17,829 nt of DNA. Source: Acetobacteraceae bacterium (GTDB lineage Bacteria > Pseudomonadota > Alphaproteobacteria > Acetobacterales > Acetobacteraceae). Of the stretch, positions 1-7,430 are shown one piece after another. Both the position numbers and the translations under genes were made by a program. Location: positions 1-17,829 of the forward strand of contig JASHVY010000082.1 of NCBI GenBank assembly GCA_030044345.1. Direction: 5' to 3'. The notes beneath the pieces were generated by a model. That model did not search any database. It was given only the letters and a program-made list of their open reading frames with translations, and had not been told where the DNA came from. The stretch's first letter is position 1. Every line of letters begins with the position of its first letter.

Positions 1-407
1 GCAGTAGGGTGCAGTAGGACACGGTTTGTCAGCCTCTCGAGCGCACCGGCTGTGGCATCCGAGAGCGGTATCTTGAAGGAATCTTGACGTTAAAAGATCG
101 GTAAGGTGATCGGTCGTACTGAGTGATCGATCGGTGCAACCCGGCCACAGGCCACTTGGACGGTGAGAGCGTGATCGCCGGAGGGAAAATCGCCGGAGGC
201 GTGAATCACGTGGGAAAACAAATGGTTGGAGCGGAATGCGCAAGCGTGAGCGAACGCGGCTCGCTCCAGTCCACGGGCACGACCATCGCGAGGAATTGAC
301 CGGCACCCTCCACTTCGTGATCCGCGCGCTGGCTGCCCGCTGGCATAAGGGAATATGGCTCGTATTGGGCGCCGAGACACTGACTTCTCGCAGTCGTAGA
401 GCTGAAG
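1..407. other. Stretch without a supported gene
   Basis: No reading frame here looks like a real protein. The open frames on both strands have arginine- and histidine-rich shadow composition and no recognisable motif. Short repetitions are visible: an 8-base direct repeat at 1-8 and 11-18, several GATCGGT-like words between 96 and 135, and the 11-mer ATCGCCGGAGG twice between about 174 and 200. None matches a known site. The stretch may be the upstream region of the small gene that follows. Confidence 0.4.
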
Positions 408-656
408 ATGATCGTTTTCATTATTATTGCAGGGTGGCTGCTCGTCGCCATTTTGGGCGGCGTGTGTTTCAGCCTCTGGTTGCGATTCTGCGGCCACCGT
501 GAACCTGCCGAGCAGGCGAGCAGCGACGTCGCCGTGCCTGTGCAGAAAGAGCTTAGGGTGTTCAGCGAGGCGCCGGCGACATCTCCGGCGGGAACAGTCC
601 ACACCGAGCAAGACCCTTGTTCGTCACGCGCTGTCCCACCGTTAACCGTTAATTAA
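408..656 (+). CDS. Possible small single-pass membrane protein (82 aa)
   Basis: I do not recognise this protein. Residues 1-26 form an almost uninterrupted hydrophobic segment (MIVFIIIAGWLLVAILGG then VCFSLWLRF), followed by a polar, proline- and alanine-rich tail, which would fit a small membrane-anchored protein with a soluble C-terminus. The ATG has only a weak purine-rich sequence upstream (GCTGAAG), so translation is uncertain. It converges on the lipoprotein gene, which ends 40 bases further on. The overlapping antisense frames are longer but have shadow-like composition, and the hydrophobic N-terminus favours the plus strand. It could still be a chance ORF. Confidence 0.35.
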   Translation: MIVFIIIAGWLLVAILGGVCFSLWLRFCGHREPAEQASSDVAVPVQKELRVFSEAPATSPAGTVHTEQDPCSSRAVPPLTVN

Positions 657-696
657 AGCAAATTGCCGACGCTCAAGATTATTAAACTTGGCAAGA

Positions 697-1008
697 TTAT
701 TGCGACTGGTAGGGAGGTGGCGGCGCGCCGGCAGAACTATGCTGACCGGCGGCATAGCCCTGGCTATAGGCATTTTGCTCGTCTGCCTGCTGATTTTCCT
801 TGACGTGATTGTACACGAGCCCGCCAACGAGACCGACTCCGGCGCCAATCGCAGTGCCGAGCGCCGCATTGCCCGCAAGCGCCCCGATGACCGCCCCACC
901 GGCGGCTCCGCCCAGTGTGCCGACGCCTGCCGCTTGCTCCTGCGGCGTCAAATTCTCGCAGCCACCCAACAGGGCGATACAGGCGGCGAGGACAATGAAT
1001 TGTTTCAT
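697..1008 (-). CDS. Glycine-zipper lipoprotein (YMGG-like), 103 aa
   Basis: The start is the ATG at 1008, because GGAGGG lies seven bases upstream; the in-frame ATG at 1023 lacks such a site. Residues 1-17 are a lipoprotein signal ending in the lipobox LLGGC, so Cys17 would be lipidated and the protein anchored to a membrane facing the periplasm. Residues about 28-63 are a dense glycine zipper with GxxxG spacing (GGAAGGAVIGALAG, then GAGVGLVGGLVYN), typical of small envelope proteins that may associate with or insert into membranes. The tail is polar, with a proline run near the end. The Rap1a/Tai-like gene lies 21 bases upstream on the same strand, so the two are probably cotranscribed. The molecular function is unknown. 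Confidence 0.8.
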   Translation of the reverse strand: MKQFIVLAACIALLGGCENLTPQEQAAGVGTLGGAAGGAVIGALAGNAALGTAIGAGVGLVGGLVYNHVKENQQADEQNAYSQGYAAGQHSSAGAPPPPYQSQ

Positions 1009-1029
1009 GGCCTTTCCCTCCATGCGCAG

Positions 1030-1425
1030 TCACTGCCCTGCCGCGCAGGGAAAGCGCTGAGCAAGAAATTCATAGACGCCATCGGTCGGCGGACGCTCTC
1101 CCTGCGAGGGGTTTTCTTTTACCCATGACACGAATTCCGCGATCGCTTGATTACGAGTGGGCGCAGGTTTCGGAATGCAGAATACAGGCTTGCCACGCGC
1201 CGCATTGATCTGGGCCAAGACCTCATAGGTTCCGAGCATGTAGCCATGGCAGAAATTCTGCGCGGCCGTCGTCATCAGGAGATTGGACGACGATGTGTCG
1301 GCGCATAGCTCTGCCAGCGCGCTGGTCGTCGGCACCATGAAGGTCTGTTCCACGGGCTGGCTGTGCGCGGTGGGCGCAAGAGCCACTGCTGCCAGGGCGC
1401 AAACCGGAAAGAGCAATCGCTTCAT
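1030..1425 (-). CDS. Rap1a/Tai-like exported protein (131 aa)
   Basis: A Sec-type signal peptide covers residues 1-22 (MKRLLFPVCALAAVALAPTAHS). The mature part shows the Rap1a/Tai layout: an early Cys (ELC), FCHGYMLGTYEVL, FCIPKPAPTRNQ, a helix with FVSWVKENP and a closing FPC near the end. These cysteines would pair in the oxidising periplasm. The family is named after immunity proteins against type VI effectors in Serratia, but many members, probably including this one, stand alone with no known toxin. The start is supported by GGAGGG four bases before the ATG. The glycine-zipper lipoprotein follows 21 bases downstream, suggesting a two-gene envelope operon. No toxin or secretion gene is visible in the window. 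Confidence 0.75.
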   Translation of the reverse strand: MKRLLFPVCALAAVALAPTAHSQPVEQTFMVPTTSALAELCADTSSSNLLMTTAAQNFCHGYMLGTYEVLAQINAARGKPVFCIPKPAPTRNQAIAEFVSWVKENPSQGERPPTDGVYEFLAQRFPCAAGQ

Positions 1426-1502
1426 TTTACCCTCCGCGCTCGCGGCACGACAGCCGCACCATGCCGTTCGAAGGACGGTCGCCAGGACGTGACCTGATTT
1501 TA

Positions 1503-1531
1503 ATTTTAAGGGGCTGTAAACACGTTGTCAC
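1503..1531 (-). promoter_or_regulatory. Candidate sigma70-type promoter for the Rap1a/Tai-like gene
   Basis: Read on the minus strand, GTGACA (1531-1526) and TAAAAT (1508-1503) are separated by exactly 17 bases. They lie in a locally AT-rich patch about 78 bases before the ATG at 1425. This is a visual match only; several other TA-rich hexamers are nearby. Confidence 0.35.
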
Positions 1532-1764
1532 CAAGTTTTGCAATAAAAGGAGCATGTTAGGGGTCCGGGCGCGTGACCGCGGGCTGATCAACCGGGTGAA
1601 TATGGGCTTCCCGCGACCGGCGCATCGGGCTCGTCTGCCGGCACTTGCGCGGAAGAATGCCCCTCTGATCCGAAAGCTGGCTGCTCCAGCTTGCTGTGGA
1701 GTCCGGCTTGCGCCGATGTGCTGCGCTGCGGCACAGCCGGCCGCACCAATCCACAAATGGGCGA
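1532..1764. other. Intergenic region downstream of livF
   Basis: Together with the promoter patch this makes about 340 bases with no convincing gene; the frames on both strands look like shadows. A small hairpin lies 20 bases beyond the livF stop: 1727-1732 (TGCGGC) pairs with 1740-1745 (GCCGCA) around a 7-base loop. It has no following T tract in the livF direction, so it is at best a weak terminator or a pause site. Confidence 0.4.
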
Positions 1765-2481
1765 TCAGGCGGCGCGACTGGCACGGGCCCCGGCGAGAGC
1801 CTTCACCTTCTCGCTGTCGGCGGCGAGCTCGGCGGCCGGGCCGGCATGGGTGATCGCGCCGTCGCTCAACACATAGGCACGATCGGCGAAGGCGAGAGCC
1901 AGAATTGCGTTCTGCTCGACGAGCAGGATTGCCGTGCCTTCGTCGCGCATCCTTTGCACAGCCCGCATCACCTCATCGACGATGACCGGAGCGAGGCCCT
2001 GCGATGGCTCATCGAGCAGGAGCAGTCGCGGATTGAGCAGGAGCGCACGCGAAATCGCCAGCATCTCCTGCTCGCCTCCCGAAAGGCGTCCGGCCTTGCT
2101 GGTACGTCTCTCGGCGAGCCGGGGGAAAAGCGAGAAAATTGCAGTGAGCGACCATCGCCCCTGGGTCGGCGGTGGGACGCGCAGATTCTCCTCAACCGTC
2201 AGGTGGCGGAACATGCGCCTTCCCTCGGGCACGTAGCCGACACCGCTCTGCGCGATCCGGTGCGTGGGCCAACCAGTCACGGCCACGCCGCCGATTCGCA
2301 CATGCCCTTCGCGGGGTGGCGTGAGGCCCATGATCGCGCGCAGTGTCGTCGTCTTGCCGGCGCCATTGCGGCCAAGCAACGTCACCACTTCTCCCTCGGC
2401 CACCGTCAGGGAAACGCCGTGAAGGATATGGCTCTTGCCATAATAGGCCTGCAGACCCTCAGCTTCGAGGAGGGAGCTCAT
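1765..2481 (-). CDS. livF: HAAT-family ABC transporter ATPase LivF (238 aa)
   Basis: This is one of the two cytoplasmic ATPases that drive uptake through the LivHM channel. It has Walker A GRNGAGKTTT near residues 38-47, the signature LSGGEQEM near 134-141, Walker B LLLLDEPSQGLAP near 154-166 and an H-loop position occupied in LVEQN. SQGLAP after Walker B and the short length of about 235 residues are typical of LivF rather than LivG. The ATG overlaps the livG stop by four bases (ATGA at 2478-2481), which implies translational coupling. It is the last gene of the leftward operon. Substrate specificity does not reside in this subunit. Confidence 0.95.
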   Translation of the reverse strand: MSSLLEAEGLQAYYGKSHILHGVSLTVAEGEVVTLLGRNGAGKTTTLRAIMGLTPPREGHVRIGGVAVTGWPTHRIAQSGVGYVPEGRRMFRHLTVEENLRVPPPTQGRWSLTAIFSLFPRLAERRTSKAGRLSGGEQEMLAISRALLLNPRLLLLDEPSQGLAPVIVDEVMRAVQRMRDEGTAILLVEQNAILALAFADRAYVLSDGAITHAGPAAELAADSEKVKALAGARASRAA

Positions 2482-3227
2482 CGGCGCGAACCGAGATAGG
2501 CGGCCTGGACCGCCTCATTCGCAGCAATTTCGGCAGCATTGCCCTCGGCCAGCAGCGTGCCGTTTTCGAGCACGGTGATACGGTCGGCCACGCCGAAGAT
2601 GATGTCCATGTCGTGCTCGATGAACAGCATCGTGATGCCGCGCTCCCGGTTGAGCCGGCGGATGATGCCCACCATGTGCTCCGTCTCCTCCTCACCCATT
2701 CCGGCGGTTGGTTCGTCAAGAAGGAGAAGCCGCGGTTCACGCGAAAGCGTGATTCCCATCTCGACGATCCGCTGATCACCATGGGCGAGCTCGCTCGCCA
2801 CCCGGTCCGCCTTGTCGGCGAGATGCACGGCCTCGAGCAGTTCTTCGGCGCGGCGTGCCACCGCCCGCCGCCCGGCGGCGCCGAGGAAAGGGCGGAAGGT
2901 AAGTCCCATCGCCGCTTCGACCGCCAGGCGCAGATTCTCGTAAACGGTGAGATCGGGAAAAATTTCGGTGATCTGGAAAGTGCGGATGATGCCGCGGGCA
3001 ACCAGGCGTGCCGGCTGTTCGCCCGTGATCTCGCGCCCCTCGAAGAGGATGCGCCCAGCACTCGGCGGAAAGAACCCACTGATGAGATTGAAGAGCGTGG
3101 TTTTGCCGGCGCCGTTGGGGCCGATAACGGCGCGAAGCTCTCCCGGTTCAACCGTGAGGTCGATATCGCTGAGCGCCCGCAAGGCCCCGAAGCTGCGCGA
3201 GACGCCATGCAGCTCGAGCAGGCTCAC
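2478..3227 (-). CDS. livG: HAAT-family ABC transporter ATPase LivG (249 aa)
   Basis: This is the second ATPase of the transporter. The protein begins VSLLELHGVSRSFGALRAL with a GTG start at 3227, supported by GGAGG just upstream and by a 4-base overlap with the livM stop (GTGA at 3224-3227). Walker A is GPNGAGKTT, Walker B is LLLLDEPTAGM, and the C-terminal part contains FIEHDMDIIFGVADRITVL. The insertion between Walker A and the signature that is typical of LivG is present. In the usual signature position the sequence reads LAHGDQRIVEMG rather than LSGGQ, a variation normal for LivG. Any longer reading upstream would run through livM and is not credible. Confidence 0.95.
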   Translation of the reverse strand: MSLLELHGVSRSFGALRALSDIDLTVEPGELRAVIGPNGAGKTTLFNLISGFFPPSAGRILFEGREITGEQPARLVARGIIRTFQITEIFPDLTVYENLRLAVEAAMGLTFRPFLGAAGRRAVARRAEELLEAVHLADKADRVASELAHGDQRIVEMGITLSREPRLLLLDEPTAGMGEEETEHMVGIIRRLNRERGITMLFIEHDMDIIFGVADRITVLENGTLLAEGNAAEIAANEAVQAAYLGSRR

Positions 3228-4219
3228 CCGCTCCTCCGTCGCGCCAACACGCCGAGCAAGCCGCGTGGAAAGAAAAGCACGACGAGCATGAACATAACTC
3301 CGATGACCGAAAGCCAGTTCTTCGTCATGGTGCTGGCGTAGTCCTGCATGATGACGTAGATCGCCGCCCCAACGAAGGGACCCCAGAAATTGCGCATGCC
3401 GCCGAGCACGCAAATAATCACGAAATACCCGGAAAGCTGCCAATAAAGATCGAGCGGCGAGGTGAAATTGTTGAGAAGCGCATTCATGCTGCCGGCGAGC
3501 GCAGTGACGAAGCCCGAGATGGCGAAGGAGATCCAGGTCAGGCGTTCGACACGAATACCCAGGAACTCGAGCCGGCGCGAATTCTCCCGTGCACCCACCA
3601 TGGCATGGCCAAGGGGGGAGTTCAGCACCCGCCAGAGCAGAAAAACGCCCACGGCAAAAAAGAAAAGCACGAAATAATAGAAATGCGGACCGGTAAGCGT
3701 GACGCTACCGCCGGGGAGCGCAAGCGGCTCGCGTTGGAATCCGGTCAGTCCGTCTTCACCGCCCGTGAAGTTGTTCCAGCGCACAGCGATGAAATAGAAC
3801 ATCTGGCCGATCGCGATCGTGATCATCGCGAAATAGATGCCCCGTCTTCGCATCACCACGGGCCCGACCAGGGTTGCGGCGAACCCGCCGAGAAGGACGC
3901 CGGCGGCCACCGCGAGCCACATGTTCGGGCCGACATAGCGGAGCATCAAACCGGTACCATAGGCACCGAGGCCGAAATAGGCGGCATGGCCGAAGGAAAG
4001 CCCGCCCGTGAAGCCGAGAAGGAGATTGAGGCCCATTGCGGCAAGGGCATAGACCAGCACGCGCGTCCCGAGATCGGTGTAACTGCCGATCAACGGCAGC
4101 CAGACAGGAGCGAGCAGAAGAACGGCGGCGAAGATTGCGAACCGGAGCCGCTCACCGCTCCAAGCGGGAAGGCTCGAGCCGGCGCGGGTGCGCTCCCTTG
4201 TTTCCGTCTCCACGCTCAC
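3224..4219 (-). CDS. livM: HAAT-family ABC transporter permease LivM (331 aa)
   Basis: This inner-membrane subunit forms the translocation channel with LivH. A charged N-terminus of about 25 residues precedes roughly eight to nine hydrophobic segments. Family landmarks are visible: ALAAMGLNLLLGFTGGLSFGHAAYFGLGAY in the first third, GGEDGLTGF in the middle, and GHAMVGARENSRRLEFLGI, the cytoplasmic loop that contacts the ATPases, in the last third. The start chosen is GTG at 4219, which overlaps the livH stop by four bases; a second GTG two codons on is possible. The same frame stays open far upstream through livH, but that part is antisense-like and arginine-rich and is not this gene. Confidence 0.93.
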   Translation of the reverse strand: MSVETETRERTRAGSSLPAWSGERLRFAIFAAVLLLAPVWLPLIGSYTDLGTRVLVYALAAMGLNLLLGFTGGLSFGHAAYFGLGAYGTGLMLRYVGPNMWLAVAAGVLLGGFAATLVGPVVMRRRGIYFAMITIAIGQMFYFIAVRWNNFTGGEDGLTGFQREPLALPGGSVTLTGPHFYYFVLFFFAVGVFLLWRVLNSPLGHAMVGARENSRRLEFLGIRVERLTWISFAISGFVTALAGSMNALLNNFTSPLDLYWQLSGYFVIICVLGGMRNFWGPFVGAAIYVIMQDYASTMTKNWLSVIGVMFMLVVLFFPRGLLGVLARRRSG

Positions 4220-5082
4220 TCGAAGAGGCCTTCCTGACCGAGCAGCCCGCGTGGGCGAACCATCAGCACGAACGCCATGATGAGATAGATGACGACTTCG
4301 CTCGCAGAGGGGAAATAGGCGGTGGTGATGCCGGCGGCGACTCCGATGATGAGGCCGCCGAGCAGGCTGCCGATGAGGCTGCCGGCGCCGCCGACAATGA
4401 TGGCAACGAAGCTCGGCATGATCAGGCTCGACCCCATGGTCGGCGTGAGACCGAGCTGACCTGCCGCGAGAATGCCGGCAAGACCGGCGAGGAGGATGCC
4501 GAGCGCGAAATTCGCGCCACGCAGGAAATAAATATTGACGCCGAGCGAGGCCACCGTTTCGAGATCGGCGTTGCCGGCACGAATGCAGATGCCGAGCCGG
4601 GTGAAACGCAGCACGGCGAAGAGGCCGGCGGTTGCGATCGCAGTCACGATAACCACGAAGACCCGGTACCCGGTGACGAAGAAATAGACATTGTTGAGGG
4701 GATGATTGAGGAAATTCGGAATGGCGAAGGGCAGGCCCTGCGCGCCCCAGACGGTACGCGTGATGTCTTCGAGGATCAGCGCAAGACCGAAGGTCAGGAG
4801 CAGGGAATAGAGCGGGTCTCGACCATAGAGCGGGCGGATCAGCCCGCGTTCGGCGAGAATGCCAAGGGCAGCAGCGGCAAAGGGGGCGAGAATGAGCGCC
4901 CCCCAAAAGCCGATGATCGGCACCAACGTGAAGGCGAGATAGCCACCCAGCGCCATGAATCCGCCGTGAGCGAAGTTGATGACGCTATTGAGGCCGAGAA
5001 TGAGGGAAAGGCCGAGCGCCATCAAAGCGTAAAAGAAACCGACGATGAGGCCATTGAAGGCATCGAAAAGCAGCAGTTCCAT
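4216..5082 (-). CDS. livH: HAAT-family ABC transporter permease LivH (288 aa)
   Basis: This is the first permease of the transporter, with about eight membrane segments. The N-terminus MELLLFDAFNGLIVGFFYALMALGLSLILG and the following NFAHGGFMALGGYLAF are classic LivH. RFTRLGICIRAGNADLETVASLGVN is the loop that engages the ATPases, and the C-terminus has GGAGSLIGSLLGG. I use the ATG at 5082; a GTG at 5094 would add four residues, and neither has a clear ribosome binding site. The gap of about 100 bases to the binding protein gene contains inverted repeats, in contrast with the tight overlaps further down the operon. That fits higher expression of the binding protein. Confidence 0.92.
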   Translation of the reverse strand: MELLLFDAFNGLIVGFFYALMALGLSLILGLNSVINFAHGGFMALGGYLAFTLVPIIGFWGALILAPFAAAALGILAERGLIRPLYGRDPLYSLLLTFGLALILEDITRTVWGAQGLPFAIPNFLNHPLNNVYFFVTGYRVFVVIVTAIATAGLFAVLRFTRLGICIRAGNADLETVASLGVNIYFLRGANFALGILLAGLAGILAAGQLGLTPTMGSSLIMPSFVAIIVGGAGSLIGSLLGGLIIGVAAGITTAYFPSASEVVIYLIMAFVLMVRPRGLLGQEGLFE

Positions 5083-5093
5083 CAGAGGCGACA

Positions 5094-5156
5094 CCGGCAG
5101 GCATGCTTCGGGCGGAAGGTGAAGCAGGCGCGGCAGACGACTGCCACACCTGCCGG
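5094..5156 (-). promoter_or_regulatory. Nested inverted repeats between binding protein and permease genes
   Basis: CCGGCAGG at 5094-5101 is complementary to CCTGCCGG at 5149-5156. Inside lies a compact hairpin, GGCAG (5132-5136), loop ACGA, CTGCC (5141-5145). In operons that encode an abundant binding protein first, such structures often stabilise the upstream mRNA or attenuate the downstream genes. That role is inference here; there is no T tract. Confidence 0.35.
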
Positions 5157-5182
5157 AGGCTTCAGACGAGCATTTTGCACGT

Positions 5183-6436
5183 TCAGGACGGGTAGGTCAT
5201 CTTGCAGCCCGCCTCGGCCGCGGACTTGCCGATCTTGCTCTCGGGTACGATGTCGGCGACGTGGAAGAGATTGGGGTAGGTCCCGTTGGAGATAACGTAT
5301 CCCGGAAACTCGTTGGCGATGAGCTGGTGATCGGCAGCGCGATAGAATGGATTGTTCGGCTGAAGCGCAACCTCTGGTGGCAGCTCCAGTCCTTCCATCG
5401 CCTTCACCATGCTCATTGTATCCAGTGTTTTGGCCTTGTTGGCCGCGAGTGCGATCGCATGAAGGCTGGCAAAGCCGAACCAGCTTCGCGCCGACGGCAC
5501 CTTGCCGCCCGAGGCCGCCTTATAGGCAGTGACGAAATCCGCGACATGCGGCTGGTTCGGCTGGTCCCACCACCATTCGAAGGTCCACCAGCCAAGCCGT
5601 GCCGCAGGCGGCAGGGCTTGCAGCACTTCGAGCTCCTGCAGCGCCCCGCTGATCGCCATCTCCTTGTCGAGGCCGAATTGAGTCGCCTGCTTGAGCGAAT
5701 TGACGAGATCGTCACCGGCGGTAAGGATGATCAGCACGCTTGGCTTCGCCGCACGCGCCTGGATCAGGTATGACGAGAAGTCGGTCGTTCCGAGCGGCGC
5801 AAGTGCGTTGCCGAGCACTTTCCCTCCAGCCTTCCGAAGCTGCTCGCTATAATCCTGCTCAAGCGAATGGCCGAAAGCATAGTCGGGTGTGATGAAGTAC
5901 CAGTCCTTGCCGAACTTGTCGAACAGGGTCTGAAAGTTCCCCGCCGTCAGCATCCAGGTGGTCGAGCAGGTGCGGAAGGTCGTCCATCGGCATTGCGTCC
6001 CCGTTACCAGGTCGGTATGACCGCCGGTGTCAAGATAGAACGTCTTCAGCTCCTCTGCGGCCTGGCTGAGCGAGAGGGCCTCCGCCGAGGAGACCGCCCC
6101 CATCAGGAAATTGACCTTCTCGCTATTGACGAGCTTGCGCGCCTTCTGCACGGCGGTTCCTGGATCGGCGGCCGAATCCTCGACCAAGAGCTCGACCGGC
6201 CGGCCGAGGATGCCGCCCGCCTTGTTCACTTCGTTGAGAGCGACCTTCGCACCCAGAACTTCACTCGACCCGAGAGCGGCATAAGTGCCGGTCAGCGGAT
6301 CGATCATGCCGATCCTGACGGGCGTCTCGCTGGCCGCAAAAGTTCCTCGCGCCGGATAGATCATCGCTCCGGCCGCGGCTGCCGCGGCACTGCCAAGCAC
6401 CGTCCGCCGGCCCAAATTTCGGGTGAAGATGTCCAT
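5183..6436 (-). CDS. HAAT-family substrate-binding protein, Tat-type signal (417 aa)
   Basis: This type I periplasmic binding protein (Peripla_BP_6 family) delivers substrate to LivHM. The start at 6436 is set by GGAGGG seven bases upstream. Residues about 5-36 contain a twin-arginine motif (NLGRRTVLG), a hydrophobic alanine-rich core and a likely cut after TFAAS. The mature protein opens with VRIGMIDPLTGTYAALG and continues with GAKVALNEVNKAGGILGRPVELLVEDS, both hallmarks of the family. VNFLMGAVSSAEALS and WYFITPDYAFGHSLEQDY mark the hinge and second lobe, and the protein ends CKMTYPS. Family members bind branched-chain amino acids, amides, urea or aromatic acids, so substrate cannot be assigned. 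It is the first gene of the leftward liv operon. Confidence 0.92.
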   Translation of the reverse strand: MDIFTRNLGRRTVLGSAAAAAAGAMIYPARGTFAASETPVRIGMIDPLTGTYAALGSSEVLGAKVALNEVNKAGGILGRPVELLVEDSAADPGTAVQKARKLVNSEKVNFLMGAVSSAEALSLSQAAEELKTFYLDTGGHTDLVTGTQCRWTTFRTCSTTWMLTAGNFQTLFDKFGKDWYFITPDYAFGHSLEQDYSEQLRKAGGKVLGNALAPLGTTDFSSYLIQARAAKPSVLIILTAGDDLVNSLKQATQFGLDKEMAISGALQELEVLQALPPAARLGWWTFEWWWDQPNQPHVADFVTAYKAASGGKVPSARSWFGFASLHAIALAANKAKTLDTMSMVKAMEGLELPPEVALQPNNPFYRAADHQLIANEFPGYVISNGTYPNLFHVADIVPESKIGKSAAEAGCKMTYPS

Positions 6437-6660
6437 GCTATTTCCCTCCCACGCGTTCACCCCGCTCTCCAAACGATGCACCGGATGACGCAAACGATTG
6501 TTGGCCCCTGAGCCCTCAGGCACCCGAGATATCAGTTCATGTGGTATAGATCATGGGCCCGGCCCGTTGGGCAAGAGCCCGAACCTGCATCGCCCAAAGG
6601 TTGCGGTAACCTGTGCGTCCGGCCCACCCGTGGCCCACCCGAAATACTGCCCTTAAGCCA
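6437..6660. other. Leader and upstream region of the liv operon
   Basis: No gene is supported. A perfect small palindrome, CCTGAG at 6507-6512 and CTCAGG at 6515-6520 with a 2-base centre, sits about 75 bases before the binding protein start and could be an operator. The minus frame ending near 6537 reads RNLWAMQVRALAQRAGPMIY, which has protein-like composition, but I cannot place it in a family. I found no confident promoter hexamers. Confidence 0.35.
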
Positions 6661-6868
6661 GTAATCATAAAAAAAGGTTTCGGTAAATCCGTGCTGAGTG
6701 GTTCCGACAAAAGAAAAAGAGGCTTCTCCAAAAGAACAAAGAAAATTAATTAATTGAAAGACTCGCTCCACAGTAGAATAATGTCTTAATATGTGATCGT
6801 AAATGTAGAATTTTTCGACCTTAATAAGGATTCTTTTGAAAAAAGGCGGTTCAGTAAAAGAGTGTTTC
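6661..6868. other. AT-rich intergenic patch
   Basis: This is about 200 bases of conspicuously AT-rich sequence (poly-A runs, TTAATTAATTG, many TTT/AAA words) in an otherwise GC-rich window. There is no credible reading frame. Two related A-rich words occur, near 6668-6682 and 6839-6857, each an A run followed by GG and a TTC-GTAAA-like string. The patch could be a promoter or upstream region for the leftward liv operon, or foreign DNA brought in with the neighbouring repeat element. Confidence 0.4.
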
Positions 6869-7256
6869 AGAGCCCGTTTGAGAATGCGGCTTGCGGTGAG
6901 TCGGAAACGCCCCAGGCGCTGGCCGGCGCGGCTTTCGAGAACCGGAGCGGAGCGGCCTTGGAAGATCAATATGGCTTCTGGCGGATACGGGGCACCCCAC
7001 GAAGGGATTCCCCGCCACGGGGTCCCCGCGAACACGTTCGGGGCACCCCGCCGACAAGTCGGCGGGGACCCCATCGCGGGGGGCCGAACATGTTGGCGGG
7101 GACCCGATCGTGTTCGTGGGGCCCCCGAGCGCAGCGATCCGCCAAAGCCCAAGGGGAAGTCACGAGATTGATCGCCAAACAGACCTGGCCGTGAGCACCG
7201 GAAGCGCAGAAAGACATGCCGGACGACCACCACAGTCGCATTCTCAAACAGGCTCT
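6869..7256. repeat. MITE-like element, copy A (with central insert)
   Basis: The element is bounded by 20-bp terminal inverted repeats: AGAGCCCGTTTGAGAATGCG at 6869-6888 and the complement of AGAGCCTGTTTGAGAATGCG at 7237-7256. Its left arm (6869-6984) and right arm (7139-7256) match, in opposite orientation, the two arms of copy B at 8373-8623. By eye there are about seven mismatches in 100 bases for the right arm and somewhat more for the left. A palindrome-rich block at 6985-7138 interrupts it at the point where copy B has a short hairpin. It encodes no transposase. I could not identify a target-site duplication. The family name is unknown to me. Confidence 0.75.
6985..7138. repeat. Block of GC-rich palindromic units inside copy A
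   Basis: The block holds several related units built from GGGG(T/A)CCCC or GGGGCACCCC words around short palindromic cores. The best is a perfect 10-bp stem at 7046-7055 and 7058-7067 (CCCCGCCGAC, AA, GTCGGCGGGG), flanked by GGGG (7040-7043) and CCCC (7069-7072). Cores of the other units read GAACACGTTCG, GAACATGTTGG and GATCGTGTTCG. A unit matching the central one at 30 of 33 positions occurs at 16162-16194. Copy B of the host element lacks this block, so it looks like a secondary insertion or expansion. Confidence 0.7.
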
Positions 7257-7430
7257 CAACGAATGGCCATGCCTCATCAATCATATCCATCGGGTAGCGC
7301 TTGAATCTCTGTTGGAGCCGGCTAGCCAGCGTCGGGTCTCGCCATGTCCACACGAAAAGCGCCAATCACATTCGACAACAGCAAGCAACTCTCTCTCGAA
7401 ATGAGTCCGAAGAGACCAAAACATATCATC

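Noticed and set aside
90..611. 173-codon minus-strand frame at the left end
   Set aside because: No ribosome binding site, no motif, shadow-like composition, and it is antisense to a more plausible hydrophobic small protein.
688..1128. 146-codon plus-strand frame opposite the lipoprotein gene
   Set aside because: It overlaps the lipoprotein gene, which has a lipobox and a good ribosome binding site.
2343..3341. Long plus-strand frame opposite livG/livF
   Set aside because: It is antisense to clearly identified ATPase genes and its composition is rich in Arg, Asp, His and Glu, as expected for a shadow of a GC-rich gene.
3224..4906. Extended livM reading of 560 residues
   Set aside because: The portion before 4219 overlaps livH out of frame and is arginine- and histidine-rich; the GTG at 4219 with a GTGA overlap gives a normal LivM.
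4036..5295. Plus-strand frame of 419 codons opposite livM/livH
   Set aside because: Its extremely polar, Glu/Asp/His/Arg-rich translation is the antisense image of hydrophobic permease genes.
6985..7138. CRISPR-like array reading of the GC-rich repeated palindromes
   Set aside because: Units are not evenly spaced, have no constant repeat with unique spacers of fixed length, and no cas gene is nearby.
6532..7365. 277-codon minus-strand frame across the MITE-like element
   Set aside because: It runs through terminal inverted repeats, palindromes and the AT-rich patch, with no domain. Parts of it recur in copy B only because the DNA repeat recurs.
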